Below are positions 30,065-39,129 of a DNA stretch of 64,000 nt, piece by piece. This DNA comes from Hamadaea sp. (GTDB lineage: Bacteria > Actinomycetota > Actinomycetes > Mycobacteriales > Micromonosporaceae), in NCBI RefSeq assembly GCF_013362815.1, contig NZ_JABFVK010000104.1, forward strand, positions 1-64,000, in the 5' to 3' direction. The position numbers and the translations under genes are program-made. Below the pieces are notes generated by a model that worked only from the letters and a program-made list of their open reading frames with translations, was not told the DNA's origin and did not search any database. Position 1 is the stretch's first letter; each line of letters starts with the position of its first letter.

Positions 30065-30982
30065 TCAGGCGGCGGGCTTCTTGATGGTCCGGCCGTAGAG
30101 GATCAGGGACACCAGCGCGCCGATGAAGAAGACGACCAGCGCCTGGTTGGTCCGGTTGCCGTTGCCCCAGCCGAAGAGAATCTTGTCGTAGTCGCTGAAC
30201 TCGGTCGCCATGTCGATCAGCCAGGCCGCCCCGACTCGGGTGAAGATCTCGCTCAGGCCGATGATCAGTCCGGGCAGCGCTCCGGCGAAGGCGTACGCCG
30301 CGAAGACGAGCCGGTTGTCCTTCACCTTGATGGGGCCGCTTCGGCGCAGCAGCACGAACGCGACGATCCCGGCGACCAGCCCTTGGACCAGCGCCTCCGT
30401 CATGCCGATGTATCCCGAGGCGCTGTACCGGGAGGCGACCGTTCCGTTGTCGCCGAAGAGCTTCAGCAACGGCTCCGAGAAGTGCCCCACGAGATAGCCG
30501 AGGACGATCACGGGCAACGTGGCGGTCAGCCCCGTCTGGAGCATCCGGGCCGGCCGTAGCGTGCCGATCCCGCCGCCGAGCAGGGCCGCGACGCCGATCG
30601 ACGCGGCGACCGCCGTCTCCAGCCCCTGCTGCAACCCATAGCCGAGGAGAACCGTGCCGAACGCGAGCGCTCCGACGCCCAGCCCGGTCCCGAAGCCCGC
30701 GATGATCCGCGTACGCCTCCGGACGATTCCGATCGTCACCGCGAACCCGGCGGCGATCCCGGCGAACAACGCCGCCTGGATCAGGGCCGGGAGCGAGAGG
30801 GCGGCCGTGCTCAGGGCCACGTCGCCGGTGCTGCCGTGCAGCGTGCCGCGGGCCACGGCCAGGGTGACCGCGAGCCAGACCAGGCCGACGGCCGCGATCG
30901 CCGTGGGTACGCCGGTCTTGATCGCGGACGTGTCCTGGGCGCTCGGCGCGGGGGCGCGATCGGCGATGCCGGTCTTGCTCAT
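30065..30982 (-). CDS. Multi-pass membrane protein of unknown function
   Basis: Protein of 305 residues with a hydrophilic N-terminus of about 25 residues and about eight hydrophobic segments, the last ending in LVSLILYGRTIKKPAA. Small-residue-rich helices (GTGLGVGALAFGTVLLGYG, VAALLGGGIGTL) alternate with charged loops. I do not recognise a family. The start ATG 30982 has AAGGAG 5 bases upstream. It stands alone between two plus-strand genes and converges on the Rv3235-like gene with a gap of 34 bases. Confidence 0.68.
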   Translation of the reverse strand: MSKTGIADRAPAPSAQDTSAIKTGVPTAIAAVGLVWLAVTLAVARGTLHGSTGDVALSTAALSLPALIQAALFAGIAAGFAVTIGIVRRRTRIIAGFGTGLGVGALAFGTVLLGYGLQQGLETAVAASIGVAALLGGGIGTLRPARMLQTGLTATLPVIVLGYLVGHFSEPLLKLFGDNGTVASRYSASGYIGMTEALVQGLVAGIVAFVLLRRSGPIKVKDNRLVFAAYAFAGALPGLIIGLSEIFTRVGAAWLIDMATEFSDYDKILFGWGNGNRTNQALVVFFIGALVSLILYGRTIKKPAA

Positions 30983-31143
30983 GGAATCTCCTTGATGAGG
31001 GGCGGCCCAAGCGTATCGAGCCGGGCTGAGGGAGACGGATGGTGGTTGTCACAGGGGCCTGCGGGACCCCGTGTCAGGAACGAACGGGCATGCAAGGATG
31101 TATGCGAGACCTTGCCACCGCAGCCAACGTCTGGGAGCACACC

Positions 31144-32772
31144 ATGGATGCCCTGTTCGTCACGCCGGAACCCCGCAACGAACCGGTACGCGATTACGCG
31201 CCCGGCAGCCCGGAGCGGGCCGACCTCGAACGGCGGTTGACCGAGCTGGCGGCCGATCAGGTCGAGCTGACGATGACGGTCGACGGGCAGCAGCGGATGG
31301 CGGGCGGAGAGGCGATCGACGTCGTCCAGCCGCACAAGCATGCGCACGTGCTGGGAGTCACCCACAATGCGACTAACGCCGATGCGGTGGCGGCGGTGAC
31401 GGCGGCCAGGAAAGCCGCGCCGATGTGGCGCGAACTTTCCTTCGAAGACCGCGCCGGGATCTTCCTGAAGGCGGCGGAGCTGCTGGCCGGACCCTGGCGC
31501 AGCACGCTCAACGCCGCCACGATGCTCGGCCAGTCGAAGACGGCGTACCAGGCCGAGATCGACTCCGCCTGCGAGCTGATCGACTTCCTTCGGTTCAACG
31601 TCCACTTCGGTCACAAGCTCCTCGGTGAGCAGCCGAACTCGTCGGCCGGGATCTGGAACCGCTTCGACCACCGCCCGCTCGAGGGCTTCGTATACGCCGT
31701 GACGCCCTTCAACTTCACCGCGATCGCGGGCAACCTGCCGATGTCGCCGGCGCTCATGGGCAACACCGTCGTCTGGAAGCCGGCCCACACCCAGCAGTTC
31801 GCGGCCCACTTCATCATGCGCCTGTTCGAGGCGGCCGGCCTGCCGCCCGGCGTGATCAACATGGTGACCGGCGACGGCATCGCCGTCTCGGACGTGACGC
31901 TGAGCGATCCGGACCTGGCGGGCATCCACTTCACCGGGTCGACGCGGGTGTTTCAGCACCTGTGGCGGACGGTCGGCGAGAACATCGAGCGCTACCGGTC
32001 CTACCCGCGGATCGTCGGGGAGACCGGCGGCAAGGACTTCGTCGTCGCCCACCCCAGCGCCGACCCGAAGGCGCTGACGACGGCGCTCGTCCGGGGTGCG
32101 TTCGAGTACCAGGGGCAGAAGTGCTCGGCGGCGTCGCGGGCCTACGTGCCGCGCTCGCTCTGGGAGTCCGGCGTACGCGACGAGCTGGCCGCCACGGCCG
32201 AGGCGATCACCTATGGCGATGTCAGCGACCTGGGCAACTTCGGTGGCGCGGTGATCGACGCCCGGGCCTTCGCCAAGCACAAGAACGTGCTGGAGATGGT
32301 GGCCAAGGACGATTCCTGCACCGTCATCGCCGGCGGCACCTGCGACGACAGCGTCGGTTACTTCGTGCGGCCGACCGTCGTGGAATCCACCGACCCGACG
32401 CACGAGATCTTCACGACCGAGTACTTCGGCCCGATCCTGGCGGTCTACGTCTACGACGACGCCGACTTCGAGGCGACCGTCCGCCAGGCCGAGAGCGCCG
32501 CTCCGTACGCGCTGACCGGGTCGATCTTCGCGACCGACCGCCGCGTCATCGAATGGGCGTCCACCGAACTGCGCTTCGCGGCGGGCAACTTCTACATCAA
32601 CGACAAGCCGACCGGCGCGGTCGTCGGCCAGCAGCCGTTCGGCGGAGCCCGCGCGTCGGGCACCAACGACAAGGCGGGGTCGTGGCAGAACCTCGTCCGG
32701 TGGATGTCGCCGCGCACGATCAAGGAGACGTTCGTCCCGCCGACGGACTACCGCTATCCCCACATGGGGTGA
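31144..32772 (+). CDS. pruA: L-glutamate gamma-semialdehyde (1-pyrroline-5-carboxylate) dehydrogenase
   Basis: NAD-dependent aldehyde dehydrogenase of 542 residues that converts glutamate semialdehyde to glutamate in proline breakdown. Catalytic Glu about 293 in IVGETGGKDF, catalytic Cys about 327 in YQGQKCSAASRAYVP, and the C-terminal RWMSPRTIKE plus PHMG are typical of the monofunctional P5C dehydrogenase type. ATG 31144 has GGGAG 6 bases upstream; the frame is open upstream but without signals. Proline dehydrogenase is not adjacent in this window. Confidence 0.94.
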   Translation: MDALFVTPEPRNEPVRDYAPGSPERADLERRLTELAADQVELTMTVDGQQRMAGGEAIDVVQPHKHAHVLGVTHNATNADAVAAVTAARKAAPMWRELSFEDRAGIFLKAAELLAGPWRSTLNAATMLGQSKTAYQAEIDSACELIDFLRFNVHFGHKLLGEQPNSSAGIWNRFDHRPLEGFVYAVTPFNFTAIAGNLPMSPALMGNTVVWKPAHTQQFAAHFIMRLFEAAGLPPGVINMVTGDGIAVSDVTLSDPDLAGIHFTGSTRVFQHLWRTVGENIERYRSYPRIVGETGGKDFVVAHPSADPKALTTALVRGAFEYQGQKCSAASRAYVPRSLWESGVRDELAATAEAITYGDVSDLGNFGGAVIDARAFAKHKNVLEMVAKDDSCTVIAGGTCDDSVGYFVRPTVVESTDPTHEIFTTEYFGPILAVYVYDDADFEATVRQAESAAPYALTGSIFATDRRVIEWASTELRFAAGNFYINDKPTGAVVGQQPFGGARASGTNDKAGSWQNLVRWMSPRTIKETFVPPTDYRYPHMG

Positions 32773-32823
32773 TCTCGAGCGTCACCTCGGTGGGGCTACG
32801 CTACGCGATCGCGCAGGTCCGCC

Positions 32824-32839
32824 GGGGTGACGTCACCCC
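32824..32839. promoter_or_regulatory. 16-bp perfect palindrome, candidate operator
   Basis: GGGGTGACGTCACCCC is self-complementary over 16 bases. It lies 21 bases downstream of TACGCT (32797-32802), a possible -10, and before the helicase-associated gene. The position suggests a repressor site in the leader; the binding factor is unknown. Confidence 0.4.
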
Positions 32840-32849
32840 CGATGTTGTC

Positions 32850-32887
32850 CACAGCCCTCGCCGGGCGATTGACCGGCGGGGGCTGTG
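32850..32887 (+). terminator. 15-bp hairpin before the helicase-associated gene
   Basis: Arms 32850-32864 and 32873-32887 pair with one G-U wobble around an 8-base loop. It could terminate pruA transcription or act as an attenuator, as it ends 17 bases before the chosen GTG start at 32905. Confidence 0.45.
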
Positions 32888-32904
32888 CCGTGAAAGTGGG
32901 CGGC

Positions 32905-35136
32905 GTGACCGATGACGTTCTGCTGCACTGGCTGACGGAGATGGACCGCGACCGGCTGGCCGGACTGCTCCGTGGGCGGCCCGGCCTGCTCGGGCTCGAC
33001 CCGTCCGGCGCCGTCGCCTCGCTGACGGAGCTGGCCGGCCGGCTGGCCGAACCCGAGTCGGCGAGCGAGGCGTTGGCCGGGATGCCGACGCCGGTGTTGC
33101 AGGTGGCTGAGGCGGCCGCAGTGCTGGGACCGGCGCCCGTCGGGCGGGATCGCCTGGCCGCGCTGCTCGGCCTCGCCGAGCACGACGCCGGGCTGGACCT
33201 GGCGCTCGGGCGACTCGAGCAGATCGGCGTACTGGTGCCCTGTGGGGGCATGCTGCTGGCCCCGGCTGATCTGCGGCTCGTCTTCCGGGAACCGTTGCGG
33301 CTCGGCCCGCCCGCCGCCGAGGTTCTGCATCCGTTGACCGCACCGCAGTTGACCGCCATCGCCCACGCCCTCGGGCTGCCGTCCGCCCGGCGTACGCGGG
33401 CCGACACGATGGCGTCGTTGCTGGACTTCTTCGCCGACGCCGACCGTGTCCGGGGCCTCGTCGCGCAGGCTCCCGAGACGACGCGGATGCTGCTGGAGGG
33501 CATCGCCGTCCGGGGTGTGCACCCGCCCTTCGGCGTGCTGCTCGACGCGTACGCCACGGCGGCCAACGAGGTGATCTGGGCGGAGGAACGGGGACTGCTG
33601 ACCCGCCTCCACGGCTGGGGATACGCGATGCAGATGCCGTCCGAGGTGGGGCTGGCCCTGCGCGGGCACGATTATCAGGCGCCGTTCTCGGCCGAGCCGC
33701 CGCCGGTGTCGACTGTGGAGATTCCGAGTGGGCTGGCCGAGCGGTCGGCCGCCGCCGCGTTGACCGCCGCGGTCGACCGCGTCGTCGGCATCGTCGCAGC
33801 CTGCGATCAGCAGCCGGTGGCACTGCTCAAGGCGGGCGGCGTCGGCGTACGCGAGATCCGGCGGCTCGCCAAGCGGCTGGAGGTCCCGGAGCAGCAGGCC
33901 CGGCTGTGGCTGGAGATCGCCGGCGAGTTGGGCCTGGTCCTGGCGATGGACGCCGCCGAAGCCGCCGTGCTGGTGACCGAGGAGTTCGACACGTTCCGGC
34001 GGCTGCCCCCGGCCGAGCAGGCCGACCGGATCGTCCATGCCTGGCTGGCCGCGGGCGCCTTGCCGACCTGGGTGCCCCCGGAAGGCCGGCAGGAGCCGCC
34101 ACTGTCCTATTTCGCCGGTGGTCCGTTGCCCGCGTTGCGGTTGACGGTCCTCGGGGTCGCCGGGCAGACGCTGGTCGGGTCGGCGGGCGAACCCCGTGGA
34201 CTGTCCGACTTCGCCGATCTGGCCGAGGCCGTGCGGTGGTTCGCCCCGGTGCTCTCGACCGATCTCGCCGACGGCGTACTGGAGTCGCTCTGGTCGGAGG
34301 CCGAACTGCTCGGGTTGGTGGCCCACAATGCGCCCACGACGGTGGGGCTGGCCGTGCTGGCCACCGCCGAACCCGACTGTCCCGTCCGGATCGCCGCCGA
34401 ACATCTGCTGAGCCCGGCCACGGCGGCCGGAATCTTCCAGGCCGACCTGACGGTGGTGGTGCCGGGCAGCCCGTCCGCTGCCTTGGTCGATCTGCTGGAC
34501 TCCACCGCTGAGCGGGAAGGCCGGGGCGCGGCGTCGGTCTGGCGCTTCAGCGCCGGATCGGTGCGAAGGGCGCTGGACGGTGGGATGAGCCCGGAGGAAC
34601 TGGAGAAGGCGCTCACGGAAGTCTCCCAGTCCGGCGAGCTGCCACAACCGTTGCGGTATCTGATCAGCGACCTGGCCCGGCAGCACGGCGCAGTCCGCGT
34701 ACGCGCGGCGGGCTGCGTCATCCGGTCGTCCGACGACGCGCTGCTGGCCGAAGTAGCGGCGACGAGCCGGCTGCGGGACCTGGGTCTGTGGCAACCCGCC
34801 GAAGGCGTGCTGATCTCGTCTGCTGCCGCCGAGGAGACCCTGCGGCGGTTGCGTGAGGCCGGGTTCGCCCCGGTGGAGGAGGGCGATCACGGCGAGGTGA
34901 TGGTGAGCCGCCGACCCGTACGCCGAGCGGCGACCCCCGAACGTCTCGCGGCCTCGGCGTTGGAACTCCCGGAGATGGTGAGCTGGAGTCTGGCCGACCC
35001 GGAGGAGCTGGCGGAGCGGCTGTTGACGCAACCGTCCACCGGCTCCGTCGAGGGCCACCGCCATCAGGGTCGCCGCCCGCAGGCGGACGATCTCGCGGAG
35101 ATCGACTACCTGGAGCGGCTGTTCAGGATGGAGTGA
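32905..35136 (+). CDS. Helicase-associated (XPB/Ssl2 N-terminal-like) protein
   Basis: Soluble protein of 743 residues, Leu/Ala-rich and full of short winged-helix-like repeats. It matches the helicase-associated family with an XPB N-terminal-like domain, best seen in the C-terminal part (VVPGSPSAALVDLLDSTAEREG, then SVWRFSAGSVRRALDGG and LPQPLRYLISDLARQHG). There is no Walker motif, so it is not itself a helicase. In mycobacteria the relative (Rv0862c, as I recall) is next to the XPB helicase gene; here no helicase is adjacent. The start is GTG 32905 (MTDDVLLHW); GTG 32890 is an alternative. It converges on the kinase gene with a 31-base overlap. Confidence 0.8.
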   Translation: MTDDVLLHWLTEMDRDRLAGLLRGRPGLLGLDPSGAVASLTELAGRLAEPESASEALAGMPTPVLQVAEAAAVLGPAPVGRDRLAALLGLAEHDAGLDLALGRLEQIGVLVPCGGMLLAPADLRLVFREPLRLGPPAAEVLHPLTAPQLTAIAHALGLPSARRTRADTMASLLDFFADADRVRGLVAQAPETTRMLLEGIAVRGVHPPFGVLLDAYATAANEVIWAEERGLLTRLHGWGYAMQMPSEVGLALRGHDYQAPFSAEPPPVSTVEIPSGLAERSAAAALTAAVDRVVGIVAACDQQPVALLKAGGVGVREIRRLAKRLEVPEQQARLWLEIAGELGLVLAMDAAEAAVLVTEEFDTFRRLPPAEQADRIVHAWLAAGALPTWVPPEGRQEPPLSYFAGGPLPALRLTVLGVAGQTLVGSAGEPRGLSDFADLAEAVRWFAPVLSTDLADGVLESLWSEAELLGLVAHNAPTTVGLAVLATAEPDCPVRIAAEHLLSPATAAGIFQADLTVVVPGSPSAALVDLLDSTAEREGRGAASVWRFSAGSVRRALDGGMSPEELEKALTEVSQSGELPQPLRYLISDLARQHGAVRVRAAGCVIRSSDDALLAEVAATSRLRDLGLWQPAEGVLISSAAAEETLRRLREAGFAPVEEGDHGEVMVSRRPVRRAATPERLAASALELPEMVSWSLADPEELAERLLTQPSTGSVEGHRHQGRRPQADDLAEIDYLERLFRME

Positions 35137-36095
35137 CGGGCCGCCGCCTTCGCCGAGTCGGTCGCAGCCAAGGCGTCCAGCCCCAGTAGGACTGCTCCGG
35201 TGACCGGGGGAGCGTCCAATACGACCGGGTTGGCTTGGGGCACGTCGCCGGCCAGCCCGGCGAGGATCGCCTCGTGCAACATCGGGTGGCGAGCTCGGAG
35301 GACGCCGCCGCCGAGGACGACGTCCACCGGCCGGTTGCGTAGACCGAGCCGGCCCGCCGCGACCGAGGCGAGCGCCACGATCTCGTCGGCCTGTCGCTGC
35401 ACCACGCCGGTGGCGACCCCGTCACCGGCGGCGGCCACCTCGAAAAGGATCGGGGCCAGCTCGGTCAGCCGATCGCCGGGAATGTCGCCGAAGTGCAGGG
35501 CGATCCCGACTTCCTCCACTGTGGGCAGACCGAAGTGCCCGGCGATGGCCTCGACGAGCGAGGTGCCCGGGCCGCGGCCGTCCTCACCGCGTACGGCGTG
35601 CCAGAGGGCGAGCTGCGCGAGGTGGTGACCACCGCCCCAGTCACCGGTCACGACGCCCAACGCCGGAAACCGGGCGTACGCCCCGGCCGCCGTCCGCCCC
35701 AGGCAGTTGATGCCGGCCCCGCAGACCACCGCGATGGCGTCCGGATTGTCGGTGCCCGCTCGCAGCAGTGCGAACAGGTCGTTGTCGACTCGGTGCTGGG
35801 CGGCCCAGCCCGCTTCACCGACTGCCGTCATCAGCGTCGCCACCTCGACGGGCAGGTCGGCCCCGGCGAGGTAGACCTCCGCCCGATCGAGCGGAACCTC
35901 AGAGCCGAGCCCGGCCTCTTTGCGTACCTGCTGGATCAGGTCGCCCAGCAGCGCGATCGTCCCCGGTACGCCGATGTTGTGCGGCGATGAGGACGGCCCG
36001 CGTACCGCCGCCAGCACGGCGCCGTGGCCGTCGGCGAGGACCACGTCGGTCTTGGAGTTGCCGCCGTCGATCGCGACGATGAGCGGCGCGCTCAC
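35106..36095 (-). CDS. BadF/BadG/BcrA-type sugar kinase, probable N-acetylglucosamine or glucosamine kinase
   Basis: ASKHA-fold kinase of 329 residues. Phosphate-1 loop IVAIDGGNSKTDVVL at the N-terminus; AVVCGAGINCLGR and GDWGGGHHLA in the middle are typical of the GlcNAc-kinase-like branch; the adenosine loop is VVLGGGVLRARHP. It likely phosphorylates an imported amino sugar or hexose using ATP. GTG 36095 overlaps the GH4 stop (GTGA); ATG 36107 is an in-frame alternative. Last gene of the sugar operon. Its 3-prime end overlaps the convergent helicase-associated gene by 31 bases. Confidence 0.83.
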   Translation of the reverse strand: MSAPLIVAIDGGNSKTDVVLADGHGAVLAAVRGPSSSPHNIGVPGTIALLGDLIQQVRKEAGLGSEVPLDRAEVYLAGADLPVEVATLMTAVGEAGWAAQHRVDNDLFALLRAGTDNPDAIAVVCGAGINCLGRTAAGAYARFPALGVVTGDWGGGHHLAQLALWHAVRGEDGRGPGTSLVEAIAGHFGLPTVEEVGIALHFGDIPGDRLTELAPILFEVAAAGDGVATGVVQRQADEIVALASVAAGRLGLRNRPVDVVLGGGVLRARHPMLHEAILAGLAGDVPQANPVVLDAPPVTGAVLLGLDALAATDSAKAAARHSILNSRSR

Positions 36096-37330
36096 CGGTC
36101 GATCCACGGCAGGTGCGCGCGATTGGCCGCGAGCAGCCGATCGGTGAGCCCTTCGGCGAGGTCGTGCTGGCCGACGAGCGGATGAGCCAGCAGCGCGTGG
36201 TAGACCCGATCCCGTCCACCATGGACGGCTGCTTCGACCGCCAGCTCCTCGTACGCGCTGACGTGCGAGATCAGCCCGCGCTGGGACGGTTCCAGCCAGC
36301 CGCGCGGCTCGGGAGCCGGGCCGTCCGCCGTCACCGGCGCGGTCACCTCGACGACGGCGTCGTCCGGCAGGAACGGCAGTGTTCCCCGGTTGCGCACGTT
36401 GACCGAGTGGAACCCCGGTACGCCGTGCAGCGACTGCAGCAGCCCGAGCGCCGCCTCGGAGTAGAACGCGCCACCCCGTTTGGCGAGCAGCTCCGGCTTC
36501 GTCACGAGGGTGGTGTCGGCGTACATCGCGAGCAGCTCACGTTCGATCTCGGCGACCGCCTGACCTCGGGTCTGCGCACCCCGTTCTTTGGCCACCTCTT
36601 CGTCGTGGTGGTAGAAGTACCGCAGGTAGTACGAGGGAATGGCGCGCTGTGCCCTGATCACCTCGGTGGGAAATTCGACGTCCAGCTTTTCGTCCAGCAT
36701 CCCGGGCAGCACGTCGACCCCGTCGACGTGGACGGCCCGTTCCCAGGTCAGATGATTCAGCCCGACGTGGTCCAGGCGTACGCCGTCGGGGTCCACGGAG
36801 TAGTGGGCGGCGATCCGGCGCTGGAGGCCGATGGCGACGTTGCACAGGCCCACCGCGCGGTGGCCGGCGTCCAGCAGCACCCGGGTCATGATGCCCACCG
36901 GGTTGGTGAAGTTGACGATCCACGCGCCGGGCTTGGCCAGCCGCCGAGCCTGGTCGGCCACGTCGAGCACGACCGGCACGGTACGCAGTGCCTTGGCGAG
37001 CCCGCCCGCGCCCGTGGTCTCCTGCCCGACACAGCCGCACTCCAGCGGAAACGTCTCGTCGCTGGTCCGGGCGGCCTGACCGCCGACGCGGAGCTGGATG
37101 AGCACCGCGTCGGCGTCGCTGAGCCCGGCGACCGGGTCGCTCGTCCACGTCACCCGGCCCGGGTGACCCCGGTGGGCGAAGATGCGCGCCGCGAACGCGC
37201 CCACCACCCCGAGCCGGTCCGCGGCCGGATCGATCAGCGCCAGCTCGGTGACGGGCAGCCCGATCCGGGCCACCCCGTCCACCAGCTCGGGGGTATAGGT
37301 CGATCCTCCGCCGACCACTGCGATCTTCAT
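36092..37330 (-). CDS. GH4 family glycosidase, probable 6-phospho-beta-glucosidase
   Basis: NAD- and metal-dependent glycosidase of 412 residues. The N-terminal Rossmann loop is KIAVVGGGSTYTPELVDG; the metal-site cysteine is in GLCNVAIG (about residue 163), with a histidine in GLNHLTWER (about 194) and the NPVGIMTR loop. GH4 enzymes cleave by oxidation and elimination, and most 6-phospho-beta-glucosidases act on PTS-phosphorylated disaccharides. Here the gene follows ABC permeases and precedes a sugar kinase, so the phospho-substrate source is unclear. The start is ATG 37330, one base after the permease stop. Confidence 0.85.
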   Translation of the reverse strand: MKIAVVGGGSTYTPELVDGVARIGLPVTELALIDPAADRLGVVGAFAARIFAHRGHPGRVTWTSDPVAGLSDADAVLIQLRVGGQAARTSDETFPLECGCVGQETTGAGGLAKALRTVPVVLDVADQARRLAKPGAWIVNFTNPVGIMTRVLLDAGHRAVGLCNVAIGLQRRIAAHYSVDPDGVRLDHVGLNHLTWERAVHVDGVDVLPGMLDEKLDVEFPTEVIRAQRAIPSYYLRYFYHHDEEVAKERGAQTRGQAVAEIERELLAMYADTTLVTKPELLAKRGGAFYSEAALGLLQSLHGVPGFHSVNVRNRGTLPFLPDDAVVEVTAPVTADGPAPEPRGWLEPSQRGLISHVSAYEELAVEAAVHGGRDRVYHALLAHPLVGQHDLAEGLTDRLLAANRAHLPWIDR

Positions 37331-37331
37331 G

Positions 37332-38153
37332 TCAACCTTTCACTCCGGTGAGCGTCACGCCTTGCACGAACGCCTTCTGCGCGAAGAAGAACAGCACGAT
37401 GACCGGAACCATCGTGATGAGAGTGGCGGCGCTGACGAGGTGCCATTCCACGTGGTGCAGCGTCCGGAACGACGCCAGCGCCAGCGAGATGGTCCAGTTC
37501 TCCTCGTTCTCGTTGGTGTAGAGCAACGGGCCGTAGTAGTCGTTCCAGGCGTAGAAGAACTGGAACATCGCGGCGGCGGCGATACCCGGCCGGGCCATGG
37601 GTAGCACCACCTTCAGCAGGGTTCGCCACTCGCCGCACCCGTCGATCCGGGCGGCGTCCAGGTACTCGTCCGGGATCGTCACGAGGAACTGCCGCAACAG
37701 GAAGATGGAGAAGGCGTCGCCCAGCAGCATCGGCAGGATCAGCGGCCACAACGTGCCGGTCAGATGCCCGTTGGCCCAGAGCATGTACACCGGGACCGTG
37801 GTCACCTGCGGCGGCAGCATCATCATGCAGATGATCAGGGTCATCATCAGGTTGCGGCCGCGCCAGCGCAGCTTCGCCAACGCGTACGCCGCCGGCACGC
37901 TGGACAGCAGCATCGCCCCGGTGGCGAGCCCGGCATACATCGCCGTGTTCCCGAGGTACTTCAGCAGCGGCGTCTTCGAGAACACCTCCGCGTAGTTCTC
38001 CGGATGCCAGGTATGCGGCCACAAGTCGGACGTGAAGGTCTGGTTGCTGGTCATCATCGAGGTGAGGGCCAGGAACAGCACCGGCGCGAGGAACATCGCC
38101 GACAACGCGATGGCCACGCTGTGCCGGGCGACGAAGATGAGCGCTCGGTTCAT
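37332..38153 (-). CDS. Carbohydrate ABC transporter permease (MalG type)
   Basis: Inner-membrane permease of 273 residues with six hydrophobic helices. The EAA loop that docks the ATPase is EYLDAARIDGCGEWRTLLKVVLP near residue 165. It forms a heterodimer with the MalF-type subunit encoded just upstream. ATG 38153 overlaps that gene's stop by ATGA. No ATPase gene is present in the operon; as in many actinobacteria, a shared MsiK-type ATPase elsewhere probably powers it. Confidence 0.92.
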   Translation of the reverse strand: MNRALIFVARHSVAIALSAMFLAPVLFLALTSMMTSNQTFTSDLWPHTWHPENYAEVFSKTPLLKYLGNTAMYAGLATGAMLLSSVPAAYALAKLRWRGRNLMMTLIICMMMLPPQVTTVPVYMLWANGHLTGTLWPLILPMLLGDAFSIFLLRQFLVTIPDEYLDAARIDGCGEWRTLLKVVLPMARPGIAAAAMFQFFYAWNDYYGPLLYTNENEENWTISLALASFRTLHHVEWHLVSAATLITMVPVIVLFFFAQKAFVQGVTLTGVKG

Positions 38154-39127
38154 CGGTCGCTCCCAGTGAAGGCCTTGAACCGGCGGATGAGGATGACCGT
38201 GATGCTCATCGAGACGACGAAGAGCAACAGGGCCAGGACGTTGGCGTACCCGAAGAGGTTGTAACGGAAGCCCTCGGTGTAGAGCCACATCGGATAGGTG
38301 AGCATGGAGTTCTGCGGATAGCCGAACGTGCCCGAGACGCCGCCACCGCCCGTCACCTGGTTGGAGGCGACGCTCGCGGCGACCGCGGCCTGCGTGAAGT
38401 ACTGCGCGCAACCGATGATGCCGGTGATGGTTGCGAAGACCAGGACGGGCTGAATCGTCGGCAGCGTGACGAACCGGAACTTCTGCCAGGCGTTCGCGCC
38501 GTCCAGCGAGGCCGCCTCGTAGAGGTCCACCGGCACGTCCAGCAGGGCCGCCACGAAGATGATCATCAGGTCGCCGATCGCCCACAGGCTCAGCAGGACC
38601 AGCGCCGGCTTGGCCCACGCCGGATCGTTGAACCACAACGGCCCGTCGATGCCCAGCCACCGCAGCATCGTGTCGACCGGCCCGGTCTGCGGCTTCAAGA
38701 GCAGGACGAAGGCGATCGTCGCGGTCACCGGCGGCGCGAGCGCGGGCAGATAGAACAGCGTGCGGTACGCACTCCGCGATCGCTTCATCGCGTTGAGCAG
38801 CATCGCCGTGAGCAGGGCACCGATGATGCGCGCCGGGACCATGACGGCGGTGAGCCACAACGTGTTCTTGGCGGCGACGCCGACCAGGGGGTCCTGGGCC
38901 AGGTGCCGCCAGTTGTCGAGCCCCACCCACTCCGGCGGGTTGATCAGGGTGAACCGGGTGAACGAGAAGTACACCGCGGCGACCAGCGGATAGCCGAGGA
39001 AGACGATGAGTCCCAGCAACGCCGGTCCGATGAAGGTGAGCACGACCAGGCGGGGGCGGCGCGACCCGCGCGCACCCCGCCGGAGGGCCGCGGTGTCGCG
39101 GCCCTCCGTCAGAGTGACCGTTGCCAT
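38150..39127 (-). CDS. Carbohydrate ABC transporter permease (MalF type)
   Basis: Permease of 325 residues. A basic N-terminal tail (about 1-32) precedes six membrane helices; the EAA loop is VDLYEAASLDGANAWQKFR near residue 204. It pairs with the downstream MalG-type subunit. ATG 39127 lies 2 bases after the binding-protein stop; TTG 39133 in the same frame would overlap that stop and is less likely. Confidence 0.92.
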   Translation of the reverse strand: MATVTLTEGRDTAALRRGARGSRRPRLVVLTFIGPALLGLIVFLGYPLVAAVYFSFTRFTLINPPEWVGLDNWRHLAQDPLVGVAAKNTLWLTAVMVPARIIGALLTAMLLNAMKRSRSAYRTLFYLPALAPPVTATIAFVLLLKPQTGPVDTMLRWLGIDGPLWFNDPAWAKPALVLLSLWAIGDLMIIFVAALLDVPVDLYEAASLDGANAWQKFRFVTLPTIQPVLVFATITGIIGCAQYFTQAAVAASVASNQVTGGGGVSGTFGYPQNSMLTYPMWLYTEGFRYNLFGYANVLALLLFVVSMSITVILIRRFKAFTGSDR

Positions 39128-39129
39128 CG

